DNA from: Xanthobacter agilis | Lineage (GTDB): Bacteria > Pseudomonadota > Alphaproteobacteria > Rhizobiales > Xanthobacteraceae | Assembly: GCF_021730435.1 (NCBI RefSeq) | Contig: NZ_JABWGX010000030.1 | Span: forward strand, 1 to 57,571 | Length of the DNA stretch: 57,571 nt | Direction: 5' to 3' | Position numbers and translations under genes: made by a program | The notes under the pieces: generated by a model | What the model saw: the letters and a program-made list of their open reading frames with translations, nothing else | Database searches by the model: none | What the model was told of the DNA's origin: nothing | In this document: in pieces, positions 28,771-37,997 of the stretch | Layout: each line of letters starts with the position of its first letter | How positions within the stretch are numbered: the first letter of the stretch is position 1

Positions 28771-29361
28771 ATGTCGCCGCGCCTCAAGCTGATGACCCTT
28801 TTCGGCGCTTTCGCTGCTGGCGCCCTCATTCTTGTGGTGGGGGTCACGATGCTGCTGCCGGGACGGCCGCAGATCCAGACCTCCGCCGCCGTCGGAGGAC
28901 CTTTCGCGCTGGTGGATCAAAATGGGGTGCCGGTCACCGAGGCCGTGCTCAAGGGCAAGCCCAGCCTCATCTTCTTCGGCTTCACCCACTGTCCGGACGT
29001 GTGCCCGACGGCCTTGTTTGAAATGTCTGAAATCTTTGGCGCGCTGGGTCCGGACGCCGACAAGGTTCAGGCCTTCTTCGTCACCGTGGACCCCGAGCGC
29101 GACACCCCCGCCCTCATGAAGTCCTACCTCGGCAGCTTCGCACCGCAGATTCGCGGCCTGTCCGGGAGCGCGGAGAACACCGACGCCATCAAGAAGGAAT
29201 ACCGGGTCTATTCCCGCAAGGTGCCTCTGAGCGGTGGCGACTACACCATGGACCACACCGCCGTGGTCTATCTCATGGACAAGACGGGAACTTTCGTCGC
29301 ACCCTTCGATTCCAAGCAGCCGCCCGAACGCGCCGCGGCGGAACTCAAGCGCTATTTCTGA
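28771..29361 (+). CDS. SCO1/SenC copper chaperone
   Basis: Membrane-anchored thioredoxin-like protein that helps insert copper in cytochrome c oxidase. 196 residues from ATG 28771 (ATG 28759 also open). One membrane helix (LFGAFAAGALILVVGVTML) is followed by the domain with the copper ligands: FGFTHCPDVCPTALFEM (CxxxC) and His in MDHTAVVYLMD. The 3' end overlaps the 3' end of the convergent glycosyltransferase gene by 17 bp. Confidence 0.93.
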   Translation: MSPRLKLMTLFGAFAAGALILVVGVTMLLPGRPQIQTSAAVGGPFALVDQNGVPVTEAVLKGKPSLIFFGFTHCPDVCPTALFEMSEIFGALGPDADKVQAFFVTVDPERDTPALMKSYLGSFAPQIRGLSGSAENTDAIKKEYRVYSRKVPLSGGDYTMDHTAVVYLMDKTGTFVAPFDSKQPPERAAAELKRYF

Positions 29362-31348
29362 GCCGTCGGGACCACAGGGGGAGCCGGCGGGTGGAAATGC
29401 CATGGGCTGTCTTCTCCCAATGGTAGGGTCTGCGGATCAGTTCGATCACGGCGCGCCAGGCGGCGAGCGACAGCAGGAGCCAATAGAGGGGGATGGTCCA
29501 GAACAGGCTGCCGCGCAGCCGGTCTCCGCGCCGGGCAAGGCCGACAGACATGGTGAGGGCCGTGCCGCCATAGCCCACCGCCAGGGTGGCATAGGTCAGC
29601 GCGGACGTGAAAACCTCCATCCAATTGTCGCCCAGCGCGCCCAAGGTGCCGCGCGCGAGGTTCCATCCCAGCAGCGCCATGCCGAACGGATGCAGCAAGG
29701 CGGACACGAACGGACCCAGGGTCAGAACCCCCACGGTGGCCGCGCCGCGCCAGCCGAGATCCCGCAGCAGGCTGCGCGGGTGCCGGCCATGGACGAGAAG
29801 GGTCTGCGCCCAGCCCTTGAACCAGCGTGTGCGCTGCCCGAGCCACCCACCCAGGCTGACCGGCGCTTCCTCGAATGTGGTCGATGCGATGACCTCCGTG
29901 CGCCACCCCGTGCGGGCAAGGCGGATCCCGAGATCGGCATCCTCGGTCACGTTGAAGGCGTCCCACCCGCCGAGGTCCTCCAGAACATCCCGGCGGAAGT
30001 GGTTGGAGGTACCACCCAGCAGAATCGGCAGCTTCAGGGCGCTGAGGACCGGCAGCAGCACGTCGAACTGGCCTGCGTATTCAGCCGCGAAATGGCCGCT
30101 GATCCAGCGCTCCGCCCCATTGTCCACGCGCAACTTCGCCTGCACGCAGGCCACGCGCCGCCCACCCCTTCGAAACGCGGCAAGGGCGCGCCGCAATTGG
30201 TCCTCCTCCGGCTGGTCCTCGGCGTCGAACACCGCGACATAGGTTCCCCGCGCGAAGGTCAGCCCCATGTTGAGGGCCTTTGGCTTGGTGCGCGGGCCCA
30301 CATTGGGCACCACCACTTCCTCCATCTGGGGCGGCAGGCCGGCGGCCGCGATGGCCGCGCGGGTCTCCCCGTCGTCGGCCTCGACCACCAGCTTGATGTC
30401 CAATTTCTCCGGCGGATAGTCGAGCGCCCGCATGGCGGCCAGCAGCCGGGGCACGCTCGCCGCCTCTTGATAGAGTGGGATCAAGAGGGTGTAGACCGGC
30501 AGATGGCGGTCCTCGATCGCCGGATCTTGAGCCGGCAGCGGTTCAGTCTCGTCGGCGTCGAACCGGCAGCCGGCCAGGCGCAGGGCGATCCAGGACAGGA
30601 AGATCAGCGAGAGCAGCGCCAGTGTCGCCAGAAAGGTGAGCTCGGGTGCCAGCACTGCGCCCCCACCCGCCACGGCGGCGATCACGACGGTGAGGGCCAG
30701 CAGCGCGCGGGAAGCCTTCAGCGCCCCGGCCGACTGGTCGGGCGCTGCATCTCGAAAGGCAAAGGCCGCGTCATGGGCGATCGCCTCGCCCGCCTCTTCC
30801 ATCACCTGCCGTCGCAGCGCATCCGGGGCGATCAACCGCAGGCGCGCGCGCAAGCTAGGATCCACGCGGAGCGCGCGCGCCAGGCGGCGCACCGCCCGCC
30901 CCCGCACGGCCAGGGTGAAAACAACCCGCCGGCTGGCATCAAACCCAGCATGCACGCCGGTGCGCAACAGACCCTTGGCCCAATCCGCCACCGCCGCCGG
31001 CACCGGGGATGCGGGGACGAAAAGGCCGTCCACCGCCTGCACCAGGGGAAGACCGAGATGATCGGCCAGCGCCTGCGCCATCTCGTCATCCCGCACGCGC
31101 CCGGCACACCTCAGCACTTCATCGCCACCCGCGCCCACCCGCCGCGCCCGGTCGTGGACGGCGGAGAGAAACGCGGCAGGCAAAAGGCCGCCGCAGGCGG
31201 CAAGCTCCACCGGCAGGACGGGTCCATCACTCGGGCGTCGATCCATCCGCGCCGGCCCGATACCCGGATCGCAGACCCGCGCGTTCGGCGTCGCTCCTGT
31301 CTGTCGCCCCGGCGGCCCCTTGCCGGCGCGAGCGGCCTCCATCACCAT
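29345..31348 (-). CDS. Family 2 glycosyltransferase with N-terminal GspE-N-like domain
   Basis: Membrane glycosyltransferase of about 667 residues from ATG 31348; the frame is open further upstream but that part overlaps the next gene's promoter and is not conserved. Residues ~75-150 (DDEMAQALADHLGLPLVQ) resemble the N-terminal module of GspE/MshE proteins. Two helices follow, then the GT2 domain: YTLLIPLYQEAASVPRLL, the metal-binding DAEDQPEEDQL, EDADLGIRLARTGW and QRTRWFKGWAQTLL (QxxRW). C-terminal membrane helices complete a synthase/exporter layout. It probably makes a cell-surface polysaccharide; product unknown. Confidence 0.88.
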   Translation of the reverse strand: MVMEAARAGKGPPGRQTGATPNARVCDPGIGPARMDRRPSDGPVLPVELAACGGLLPAAFLSAVHDRARRVGAGGDEVLRCAGRVRDDEMAQALADHLGLPLVQAVDGLFVPASPVPAAVADWAKGLLRTGVHAGFDASRRVVFTLAVRGRAVRRLARALRVDPSLRARLRLIAPDALRRQVMEEAGEAIAHDAAFAFRDAAPDQSAGALKASRALLALTVVIAAVAGGGAVLAPELTFLATLALLSLIFLSWIALRLAGCRFDADETEPLPAQDPAIEDRHLPVYTLLIPLYQEAASVPRLLAAMRALDYPPEKLDIKLVVEADDGETRAAIAAAGLPPQMEEVVVPNVGPRTKPKALNMGLTFARGTYVAVFDAEDQPEEDQLRRALAAFRRGGRRVACVQAKLRVDNGAERWISGHFAAEYAGQFDVLLPVLSALKLPILLGGTSNHFRRDVLEDLGGWDAFNVTEDADLGIRLARTGWRTEVIASTTFEEAPVSLGGWLGQRTRWFKGWAQTLLVHGRHPRSLLRDLGWRGAATVGVLTLGPFVSALLHPFGMALLGWNLARGTLGALGDNWMEVFTSALTYATLAVGYGGTALTMSVGLARRGDRLRGSLFWTIPLYWLLLSLAAWRAVIELIRRPYHWEKTAHGISTRRLPLWSRRLRNSA

Positions 31349-31358
31349 GGCTATCCGA

Positions 31359-31388
31359 TTGCCCCCAGATGCAACCGAAAGATATAAT
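31359..31388 (+). promoter_or_regulatory. Putative promoter of the solute-binding protein gene
   Basis: TTGCCC (31359-31364), 18 bp, then TATAAT (31383-31388). The -10 element lies five bases before the ATG at 31393, so the transcript would be leaderless or would use a later start codon. Sequence match only. Confidence 0.35.
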
Positions 31389-31392
31389 AGGT

Positions 31393-32301
31393 ATGATTGC
31401 ACAACGAAGTCATCCCAGGCTTTGGTTGCTGCTGGCCGGCACGGTGCTGACGCTTCTGTTGTCGGTGACGGTGCACGGAGACGCGCGCGCGGAAACGCCG
31501 CGTCCGGATGCACCGACCCGCGGGCTCACCGCGCCTGTGGTCGTGCCAAGTTTCTGGAATTCCGAACGGCGCCTGGAGCGTCCCGACGCCGCGGATCTGC
31601 CCAAGGAACTGCGAATCGTCACCTCCGACGATTATCCGCCCTTCAACTTCCTGAGCGCCGAGGGCGTGCTGACCGGGTTCAACGTGGATCTCGCCCGCGC
31701 CATCTGCGCCGAGTTGCAGGTGGCCTGCGCCATCCAGGCCGTGGCGTTCGACAGCCTGATGGAGGCCATAGAGCAGGGCCGGGCCGATGCGGCCCTCGCC
31801 GGGCTCGTGGCCACCCCCGGCAATCGCGCCGGGCTCGACTTCTCGGAACGCTATCTCGGCACGCCCGCCCGCTTCGTGGCCCGCAAGGGGCAGGCGCCGG
31901 CCGATGCCGTGCCCGAGACCATCGCCAGCAAGCGCATCGCGGTGGTGTCACGCACCGCCCACGAGGCCTACCTGCGCTCCTTCTTCAACGAAGCCGCCAT
32001 TCGTCCCTATCCGGATCTCAAGAGCGCGCAGACGGCGCTCCGCAACGGCGACGTGGACCTGCTGTTCGGCGATGGCATCACCCTGGCGCTCTGGCTCAAC
32101 GGCGCCGATTCCGCGGGCTGTTGCGTGTTCGCGGGAGGGGCGTTCACGGAGAGCCGCTTTTTCGGCGAAGGGTTCGCCGTGGCGGTGAAGGCCGGAAACG
32201 ACAAGCTGCGCCACGCCATCGACTACGCGCTCCAGCGCATCTGGGAAAAGGGGGTCTATACCGACCTCTATCTGCGCTGGTTCCCCATCGGCTTCTATTG
32301 A
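31393..32301 (+). CDS. Amino acid ABC transporter solute-binding protein-like
   Basis: Periplasmic binding protein of family 3, about 302 residues from ATG 31393 (ATG 31369 also open). A signal peptide (LWLLLAGTVLTLLLSVTVHG) precedes the domain, which begins LRIVTSDDYPPFNFLSAEG and contains FNVDLARAICAEL, RADAALAGLVATPGNRAGLD and the C-terminal AIDYALQRIWEKGVYTDLYL. No permease or ATPase gene is nearby, so it may serve a transporter encoded elsewhere or act in signalling. Its 3' end overlaps the convergent TetR gene by 7 bp. Confidence 0.88.
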   Translation: MIAQRSHPRLWLLLAGTVLTLLLSVTVHGDARAETPRPDAPTRGLTAPVVVPSFWNSERRLERPDAADLPKELRIVTSDDYPPFNFLSAEGVLTGFNVDLARAICAELQVACAIQAVAFDSLMEAIEQGRADAALAGLVATPGNRAGLDFSERYLGTPARFVARKGQAPADAVPETIASKRIAVVSRTAHEAYLRSFFNEAAIRPYPDLKSAQTALRNGDVDLLFGDGITLALWLNGADSAGCCVFAGGAFTESRFFGEGFAVAVKAGNDKLRHAIDYALQRIWEKGVYTDLYLRWFPIGFY

Positions 32302-32945
32302 GGCGTGCCGGCCAGCGTGCGCGCCATGATTGTGATGTCCTCCGGATCGTCCGCGATCTGGTCCGTCAACAGACGGTACCAGTTGAAGCCGATGTAGAGC
32401 GGGAGCAGATGCGGCACCGCCTCCGGGCGGATCTCGCCGCGGGCGGCCGCTTCATCGAACATGTGCCGCACATCCTTCAGCCGCTCCGGCAGGAATTTGT
32501 CGCGCAGCGCGACCAGCGCCGGCGTGCTGGCCTGGGCCTCGGCGATCAGGGCGCGGAAGGTGCGCCCCGAAGGCGTGTCACGCCAAAAGGCCCATAGGGC
32601 GCGCGTGTAAGCCAGAAGATCGCTCCACAGCGCCCCCGTCTCCGGCGGCACCAGCGCCGCGCTCTTTTCGGCGCTGTAGACGTCGATGAACAGATCCGCC
32701 TTGGTCGGCCACCATCGGTAGATGGTGGGCTTGCCGGCCCCGGCGCGGCGCGCGACCTCATCAATGGAAAAGCCCGAATAGCCGCGCTCCGCGAGCAGCG
32801 CACGGGCCGCGTCCAGGATCGCCTCCTCCGCCTGCGGGCTGCGCCGCGCGCCGATGGATGCGCGGCGATGGCCGTCACGCGTCGACGCCGGTTCGATCGC
32901 CTGCGCCCGGGATGGGTCTCGCTTCACGTCGCCGCTCCCTTCCAT
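32295..32945 (-). CDS. TetR-family transcriptional regulator
   Basis: Repressor-like regulator of 216 residues. The TetR helix-turn-helix is at about residues 39-85: AILDAARALLAERGYSGFSI, DEVARRAGAGKPTIYRWW and TKADLFIDVY. The basic N-terminal extension (~35 residues) is longer than usual. The C-terminal ligand domain has no family I can name. A perfect inverted repeat 79 bp upstream, at 33024-33043, is the likely operator and lies before a divergent small membrane protein gene. Confidence 0.92.
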   Translation of the reverse strand: MEGSGDVKRDPSRAQAIEPASTRDGHRRASIGARRSPQAEEAILDAARALLAERGYSGFSIDEVARRAGAGKPTIYRWWPTKADLFIDVYSAEKSAALVPPETGALWSDLLAYTRALWAFWRDTPSGRTFRALIAEAQASTPALVALRDKFLPERLKDVRHMFDEAAARGEIRPEAVPHLLPLYIGFNWYRLLTDQIADDPEDITIMARTLAGTPQ

Positions 32946-33023
32946 CCTTGCCCCGGAAATTCGTGCGCCAGGGACATCACCCCTTGATAAACGAAACGAT
33001 CCGTATATATCAAACCCAAAATA

Positions 33024-33043
33024 GAAACGGACCGTTCCGTTTC
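33024..33043. promoter_or_regulatory. TetR-type operator
   Basis: Inverted repeat GAAACGGA-CCGT-TCCGTTTC in the divergent region between the tetR gene and the 33062 gene, ending 18 bp before the latter's ATG. A related half-site, GAAACGATCCGT, occurs at 32993-33004. Position and symmetry fit a TetR operator that controls both genes. Confidence 0.6.
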
Positions 33044-33061
33044 AACTCGCCGGGGCTTGCC

Positions 33062-33280
33062 ATGATCCGCCTGCCAACCTTGTCCCACCTGCGTTTTCTC
33101 GGAGTGATGATGATCGGGGCCTATGTCCTCATCAATCTGATCCTGGAGGCTCTGTCTCCGCTCACGGCCGGCTGGCCGGTATGGGCGACGACATTGTGCG
33201 CCGTGCCGCCCATGGTGGTGGGCATGGTTCATGTGGTGCTGCCGCTGGCGCGGACCCGCACCCCCTCTCGTGCGCGTTGA
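33062..33280 (+). CDS. Small two-helix membrane protein
   Basis: Predicted protein of 72 residues with two membrane helices ([20 protein letters not shown] and a second ending [16 protein letters not shown]). It begins 18 bp after the TetR-type operator and is divergent from tetR, so it is the probable target of that regulator. It resembles short DUF2798-like membrane proteins in layout, but I cannot confirm the family. Confidence 0.6.
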   Translation: MIRLPTLSHLRFLGVMMIGAYVLINLILEALSPLTAGWPVWATTLCAVPPMVVGMVHVVLPLARTRTPSRAR

Positions 33281-33330
33281 CGCAACCGCTGCGCCTTCCT
33301 AAGTATCGCGCTCCTTTTCTGGAGTTTGTC

Positions 33331-35019
33331 ATGACTGAAGCCTCGTCCGCCTTTGCTGTTCCGGCTGAACTTGCCGGTGAGCTGAAGCGCGTCGCCGAGA
33401 CGGCCACAGCCTGGCCGTTCGAGGAGGCCCGCAAGCTGGTGGAACGGCTGAAGCGCAAACCCAAGGGACACGGCCCGGACGAGATTCTGTTCGAGACCGG
33501 CTATGGCCCCTCGGGTCTTCCGCACATCGGCACCTTCGGCGAGGTGGCCCGCACCACCATGGTGCGCCACGCCTTCCACATCCTCACCGAGGGCAAGGTG
33601 AAGACCCGCCTTGTCGCCTTCTCGGACGACATGGATGGCCTGCGCAAGGTGCCGGACAATGTGCCGAATAAGGAGATGCTGAAGGCCGCCATCGGCCTGC
33701 CGCTCACCAAGGTTCCCGACCCGTTCGGCACGCATCCGAGCTTCGGCGCGCACAACAACGCCCGGCTGCGCAGCTTCCTGGACGCTTTCGGCTTCCAATA
33801 CGAATTCATGTCGGCCACCGATTGCTACCTCTCCGGCAAGTTCGACGCGACCCTGCTCAAGATCCTGGCGAACTATGAGAAGGTGATGGAGATCATGCTG
33901 CCCTCGCTACGCGAGGAGCGGGCATCGTCCTACTCGCCCTTCCTGCCGCTGTGCCCGCGCACCGGCCGGGTGCTCCAGGTGCCGATCCTCTCTCACGACG
34001 TGGCGGCCGGCACCGTGACCTATGAGGACCCGGAGACGCGGGAAAACGTGACGGTTCCCGTCACCGGCGGTCATTGCAAGCTGCAATGGAAGCCCGACTG
34101 GGCCATGCGCTGGGTCGCCATGGGCGTCGATTATGAGATGGCGGGCAAGGACCTCATCGATTCGGTGAAGCTCTCGGCCAAGATTGCTACCGCACTTGGT
34201 GGCGATCCCCCCGACGGCTTCAATTACGAGCTGTTCCTCGACGAGAAGGGGCAGAAGATCTCCAAGTCCAAGGGCAACGGCCTCTCGATTGAAGAGTGGC
34301 TCCGCTATGCCTCGCCCGAGAGCCTTGCCCTGTTCATGTATCAGTCGCCCCGCTCCGGCAAGCGTCTGTTCTTCGATGTCATTCCGCGCAATGTGGATGA
34401 CTACTTCAACTTCCTCGCCAAATATCCCGAGCAGGATTGGAAGCAGCGTCTCGGCAATCCGGTGTGGCACATTCACGCCGGCAATCCGCCCCAGGTGGAC
34501 ATGCCCGTGTCGTTCACCATGCTGCTGAACCTCGCCTCCGCCTCGAACACCGAGGACGAATCGGTGCTGTGGGGCTTCCTCAACCGCCATGTGCCTGGGG
34601 TGTCGGCGCAGACCCACCCCAAGCTCGCCGAGCTGGTGGGCTATGCGGTGAAGTATTTCCACGACTTCGTGAAACCCAACAAGGTGTTCCGGGCACCGGA
34701 CGAGGTCGAGCGCGAGGCCCTGGCGACGCTCGACGCGGCACTGGCCGCCCTGCCCGCCGGCGCCAATACGGACGACATCCAGAACGCGCTTTACGATGTG
34801 GCCCGGCCGATTCCCCGCTACCAGGACCTGAAGGCGAAGGGCGCGACAGCGGAACGGCCCGGGGTCTCCATCGAGTGGTTCAACACGCTCTATCAGGTGC
34901 TGCTGGGTCTGGAGCGGGGGCCTCGGTTCGGGTCGTTCGTGGAGATCTACGGCATTCCCGAAACGCGGGCGCTCATTGCGAAGGCGCTGGGTGGTACCTT
35001 GGCCAGCGGCCAGGATTGA
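33331..35019 (+). CDS. lysS: Lysyl-tRNA synthetase, class I
   Basis: Charges tRNA(Lys); the class I (archaeal-type) enzyme that replaces the class II form in most Alphaproteobacteria. 562 residues from ATG 33331 with GGAG upstream. The HIGH-like motif is [19 protein letters not shown] and the KMSKS motif is [16 protein letters not shown]. The C-terminal alpha-helical cage domain is complete. No second lysS is in the window. Confidence 0.97.
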   Translation: MTEASSAFAVPAELAGELKRVAETATAWPFEEARKLVERLKRKPKGHGPDEILFETGYGPSGLPHIGTFGEVARTTMVRHAFHILTEGKVKTRLVAFSDDMDGLRKVPDNVPNKEMLKAAIGLPLTKVPDPFGTHPSFGAHNNARLRSFLDAFGFQYEFMSATDCYLSGKFDATLLKILANYEKVMEIMLPSLREERASSYSPFLPLCPRTGRVLQVPILSHDVAAGTVTYEDPETRENVTVPVTGGHCKLQWKPDWAMRWVAMGVDYEMAGKDLIDSVKLSAKIATALGGDPPDGFNYELFLDEKGQKISKSKGNGLSIEEWLRYASPESLALFMYQSPRSGKRLFFDVIPRNVDDYFNFLAKYPEQDWKQRLGNPVWHIHAGNPPQVDMPVSFTMLLNLASASNTEDESVLWGFLNRHVPGVSAQTHPKLAELVGYAVKYFHDFVKPNKVFRAPDEVEREALATLDAALAALPAGANTDDIQNALYDVARPIPRYQDLKAKGATAERPGVSIEWFNTLYQVLLGLERGPRFGSFVEIYGIPETRALIAKALGGTLASGQD

Positions 35020-35082
35020 GCGGTAGTATGACACCTTCTTGTCCACCGCCGCCGCATGCTCGGGCGGCGGTGGACAGACCGG

Positions 35083-36474
35083 TCAGAGCGGCGCCGGGGG
35101 CTGCCCCGGCGCGTCGGCGTCCTCTTGCGGCGCGACGATAAAGCGGTTGCGTCCGAACGCCTTGGCCCGATAGAGCGCCTGATCGCCTTTGCGCAGCAGC
35201 TCGTCCAGGTCGAGCCCGCGGGCCACCATGGCCGAGCTTGCGACGGCAATGCCGATGCTGGTGCCGACCTCGACCGAGGCGCCGCGATAACTGATGGGTT
35301 GCGCCATCATCTCGATCAGCCGCTCCGAGAGGCGCTCGGCGGCGGCACCGGGCGCGGGGCAGCAGCGCAGGACGACGATGAATTCATCGCCACCAAGCCG
35401 CGCGACGAGGTCCTCTTCCCGGCTCGCCTGCTGGATGCGGATGGCGGCGGAGCGCAGAACCGCGTCTCCCGCCTCGTGTCCATAGGCGTCGTTCACCTGC
35501 TTGAAGTGATCGAGATCGAGGCATAGCACGGCAAAGCCGGTGCCGGTCCGCTGCCCGCGGGTCCGTTCTTCGCCCAGCCGTTCCTGAAGCCGGCTGCGGT
35601 TGGCAAGGCCCGTGAGCGCATCATGCGTCGCCAGATGGGCGAGATGGTCCTCGGCTGCCTTGCGGCGGGAGATGTCGCGCACCGAAACCACATACCCGTC
35701 GCGCCGGCCCGTTGTCTTGTCGGAGGTGAGGCGGATGAACGCCTCGATCCAGACCCATTGACCATTCTTGTGCCGCTGGCGCTGCTCACTCCGCCCGCGC
35801 TCGATCCGCCCTTCGCGGATCTGCCGCATCAAGGCCTGGAACTCCGGCAGGTCCTGCGGATGCACGAGTTCCACCGCCCGCCGGCCCACCAGCTCCTCAG
35901 GCGTGTAGCCGAGCAGGCTATGCACGGCCGGCGACACATAAAGGCGGACACCGTCAAGATCGCCACGCACGATTGTATCGGTCGAATGATCGGCGAGAAG
36001 CCGGTAAAGCGCGGCCTCCGCGGAGGCCCGCCGGGCGGCCTCTTCCAGCCTTAGTTGTGCGGCGGCAAGGGCCCCGAGCTCCGCAAGCCTTTGTTTCAGA
36101 TGCGGCGGAAAAACACGGGGCATGGGGTCAGCCAGCACAAGGGTGCCCAGCAGCGGCGCCTCCGGCTCCCCGGCAAACAGAGGGGTCGCGGCGCAAAAGC
36201 CGGCGACCGGACAGTCAGGCCCGAACGCCACATCCGCAAGGCCGGCCTCGGCCGCGACATCCTCCACCACCACCACGTCGCGACATGCGGCGGCACGCGC
36301 GCACATCTCCAACACTCCCGGCGGCAGAGGCTCGGCCGGTGCCGATGCAGAAGACAGGAAGGCCGCCGTCACGTTGAAACCGGCACGGGCAAATCGGCAA
36401 ACCGCCCCTTGGGCCACCGGCGCACAGTGTGCGTCCCCCTCGCCCGTCACCCGCTTCTCGTCCTCCGCGATCAA
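35083..36474 (-). CDS. Diguanylate cyclase with GAF-like, PAS and GGDEF domains
   Basis: Makes the second messenger cyclic di-GMP. 463 residues. Residues ~20-135 look like a GAF sensor (CARAAACRDVVVVEDVA, AGFCAATPLFAG), residues ~145-265 are a PAS domain (LLADHSTDTIVRGDLDG, QWVWIEAFIRLTSD), and residues ~275-440 the GGDEF domain. The active site is RLGGDEFIVVL, intact; the inhibitory RxxD site is REED five residues before it, so product feedback is likely. There is no EAL domain or membrane helix. The start seems to be TTG 36474 behind AAGGAG; GTG 36450 is possible. Confidence 0.92.
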   Translation of the reverse strand: MIAEDEKRVTGEGDAHCAPVAQGAVCRFARAGFNVTAAFLSSASAPAEPLPPGVLEMCARAAACRDVVVVEDVAAEAGLADVAFGPDCPVAGFCAATPLFAGEPEAPLLGTLVLADPMPRVFPPHLKQRLAELGALAAAQLRLEEAARRASAEAALYRLLADHSTDTIVRGDLDGVRLYVSPAVHSLLGYTPEELVGRRAVELVHPQDLPEFQALMRQIREGRIERGRSEQRQRHKNGQWVWIEAFIRLTSDKTTGRRDGYVVSVRDISRRKAAEDHLAHLATHDALTGLANRSRLQERLGEERTRGQRTGTGFAVLCLDLDHFKQVNDAYGHEAGDAVLRSAAIRIQQASREEDLVARLGGDEFIVVLRCCPAPGAAAERLSERLIEMMAQPISYRGASVEVGTSIGIAVASSAMVARGLDLDELLRKGDQALYRAKAFGRNRFIVAPQEDADAPGQPPAPL

Positions 36475-36603
36475 TGGACCGGAACTCCTTCCTCTCGCCC
36501 GTGGGCGTCACTGGGCTATGCGCATCATAGGGACACCACGCGCACAACGCATCCTCCCCGCGGCGACCTGAAAAAACCCGCACGCGCGCCCCGAACCAAA
36601 TAT

Positions 36604-36640
36604 CTTTTTATCTATGGATTTAATGTTATAATGAGATATT
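36604..36640 (+). promoter_or_regulatory. Promoter region of the peroxiredoxin gene
   Basis: A/T-rich stretch in a GC-rich genome, with TATAAT at 36627-36632 placed 39 bp before the start codon. AATATCT and AGATATT flank it as an inverted repeat. No OxyR site can be assigned with confidence. Confidence 0.4.
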
Positions 36641-36671
36641 CGCTTGATTTCAGTGTGAATTGGAGCCCGAT

Positions 36672-37307
36672 ATGAGCTTGCGTCTTGGGGATACGGTTCC
36701 CGACTTCACCGCCGAGACCACGGAAGGCCCGGTCAGCTTTCACGCCTGGCTTGGAAACGATTGGGGGATCTTGTTTTCCCATCCGAAGAATTTCACGCCC
36801 GTCTGCACCACCGAACTGGGGCAGGTTGCTCGTCTCAAGGAGGAGTTCGACAAGCGGGGCGTGAAGGTCATCGGCCTGTCGGTCGACACGGTGGAAAATC
36901 ATCCGGCCTGGGTACAGGACATCAAGGACGCCACCGGCGCCACCTTGAATTTCCCGCTCATCGCCGATGCCGACCGGACGGTTTCTGGCCTCTACGACCT
37001 CATTCACCCCAACGCGAGCGACACCGCGACCGTGCGCTCGGTGTTCGTGATCGGTCCCGACAAGAAGCTGAAGCTGTCCATCACCTACCCGGCGTCCACC
37101 GGCCGCAATTTCGATGAAATCCTGCGCGTCATCGATTCCCTTCAGCTCACCGCCAACCATTCCGTGGCAACGCCGGTGAACTGGACCTCCGGGGACGATG
37201 TCATCATCGTGCCGTCCCTGTCCGATGCCGCGGCGAAGGAAAAGTTCCCCGAGGGCTGGAAAGCCGTGAAGCCCTATCTGCGGTTCGTGCCTCAGCCCGG
37301 CAAGTGA
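36672..37307 (+). CDS. 1-Cys peroxiredoxin (Prx6 family)
   Basis: Thiol peroxidase that reduces hydrogen peroxide and organic peroxides. 211 residues from ATG 36672 with GGAG upstream (a TTG four codons earlier is open). The peroxidatic Cys is in NFTPVCTTELGQVARL (about residue 45), and the supporting Arg lies in the TATVRSVFVIGPDKK region. The long C-terminal domain (NHSVATPVNWTSGDDVIIVP) marks the Prx6 group; no resolving Cys is seen. A 20-bp tandem duplication covers its stop codon. Confidence 0.94.
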   Translation: MSLRLGDTVPDFTAETTEGPVSFHAWLGNDWGILFSHPKNFTPVCTTELGQVARLKEEFDKRGVKVIGLSVDTVENHPAWVQDIKDATGATLNFPLIADADRTVSGLYDLIHPNASDTATVRSVFVIGPDKKLKLSITYPASTGRNFDEILRVIDSLQLTANHSVATPVNWTSGDDVIIVPSLSDAAAKEKFPEGWKAVKPYLRFVPQPGK

Positions 37308-37343
37308 AGCTGCGCCCTCGCGAGTGAAGCTGCGCCCTCTCGA
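37304..37343. repeat. 20-bp tandem duplication over the peroxiredoxin stop codon
   Basis: Two adjacent copies of a 20-base unit beginning AGTGAAGCTGCGCCCTC, with one difference near the end. The first copy contains the TGA stop of the peroxiredoxin gene. It appears to be a recent slippage or duplication event. Confidence 0.75.
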
Positions 37344-37360
37344 GGCGCGGACATCCATCC

Positions 37361-37389
37361 TCCGGTCGGCCGCGACGGCCGACCGGAGC
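37361..37389. terminator. Convergent hairpin between peroxiredoxin and CBS genes
   Basis: Perfect 12-bp GC-rich stem (37361-37372 with 37378-37389), five-base loop, placed between the two converging stop codons. No T run, so it is probably a two-way terminator or 3' stem. Confidence 0.55.
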
Positions 37390-37394
37390 CTGCA

Positions 37395-37826
37395 TCAAGC
37401 CGACATGATGTATTCGCGCAGCTCGGCGTGCTCGCGCTCCATCTCCTCCACGCGGTATTTCACCACGTCGCCAATGGAGATGATGCCCACCAGACGATCA
37501 CCGTTCACCACCGGCACATGGCGGAAGCGCCCGCGTGTCATGCGCTCCATGATCATGGGAACCGTCTCTTCTCCCGTGCAGGTGACCACGGCGCGTGTCA
37601 TCACGGTGTCGAGGGGCGCTGAAAGGGCTTCCGTGCCCCGCTCGCCCAGAAGGCGCACCACGTCGCGCTCGGAAATGATGCCTTCCACGGCCATGTGCTC
37701 GTCCACGATCACGATGGCACCGATGTGATGCCGCGCCAGGCGCTCGACGGCCTCGCTCAGGGTGGCCCGAGGCGAGATGGTGACGATATCCCCGCCCTTT
37801 TGCTGCAAAATCCTGCTCACCGACAT
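37395..37826 (-). CDS. CBS-domain pair protein
   Basis: Cytoplasmic protein of 143 residues consisting of two CBS domains, which commonly bind adenine nucleotides. ATG 37826 (MSVSRILQQKG) follows GGGAG; the open frame upstream is not conserved. CBS1 has VERLARHHIGAIVIVDEHM and GIISERDVVRLLGE; CBS2 has RFRHVPVVNGDRLVGIISIGD. No enzyme or transporter domain is attached, and the neighbours give no hint of a partner. Confidence 0.92.
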   Translation of the reverse strand: MSVSRILQQKGGDIVTISPRATLSEAVERLARHHIGAIVIVDEHMAVEGIISERDVVRLLGERGTEALSAPLDTVMTRAVVTCTGEETVPMIMERMTRGRFRHVPVVNGDRLVGIISIGDVVKYRVEEMEREHAELREYIMSA

Positions 37827-37997
37827 TGGCGTCCACTCCCTTCCTGCGCCGGCCGGGGCCCGGTATGGCCCGGTTGTTTTTGCCCGCGCCGACCTGCTCG
37901 AAGGGAAAGGATCCATCGCAATGCCGGTTGACGCAAGTGCGTTTCACACATGCGCAACGTCAGGATGTACGCAGATACCAGGAAGGCGGTCCGCGTC

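Noticed and set aside
29234-31387. 717-residue open frame on the plus strand across the glycosyltransferase gene
   Set aside because: Shadow of the GT2 gene; no recognisable motif and low-complexity Gln/Arg/Pro composition.
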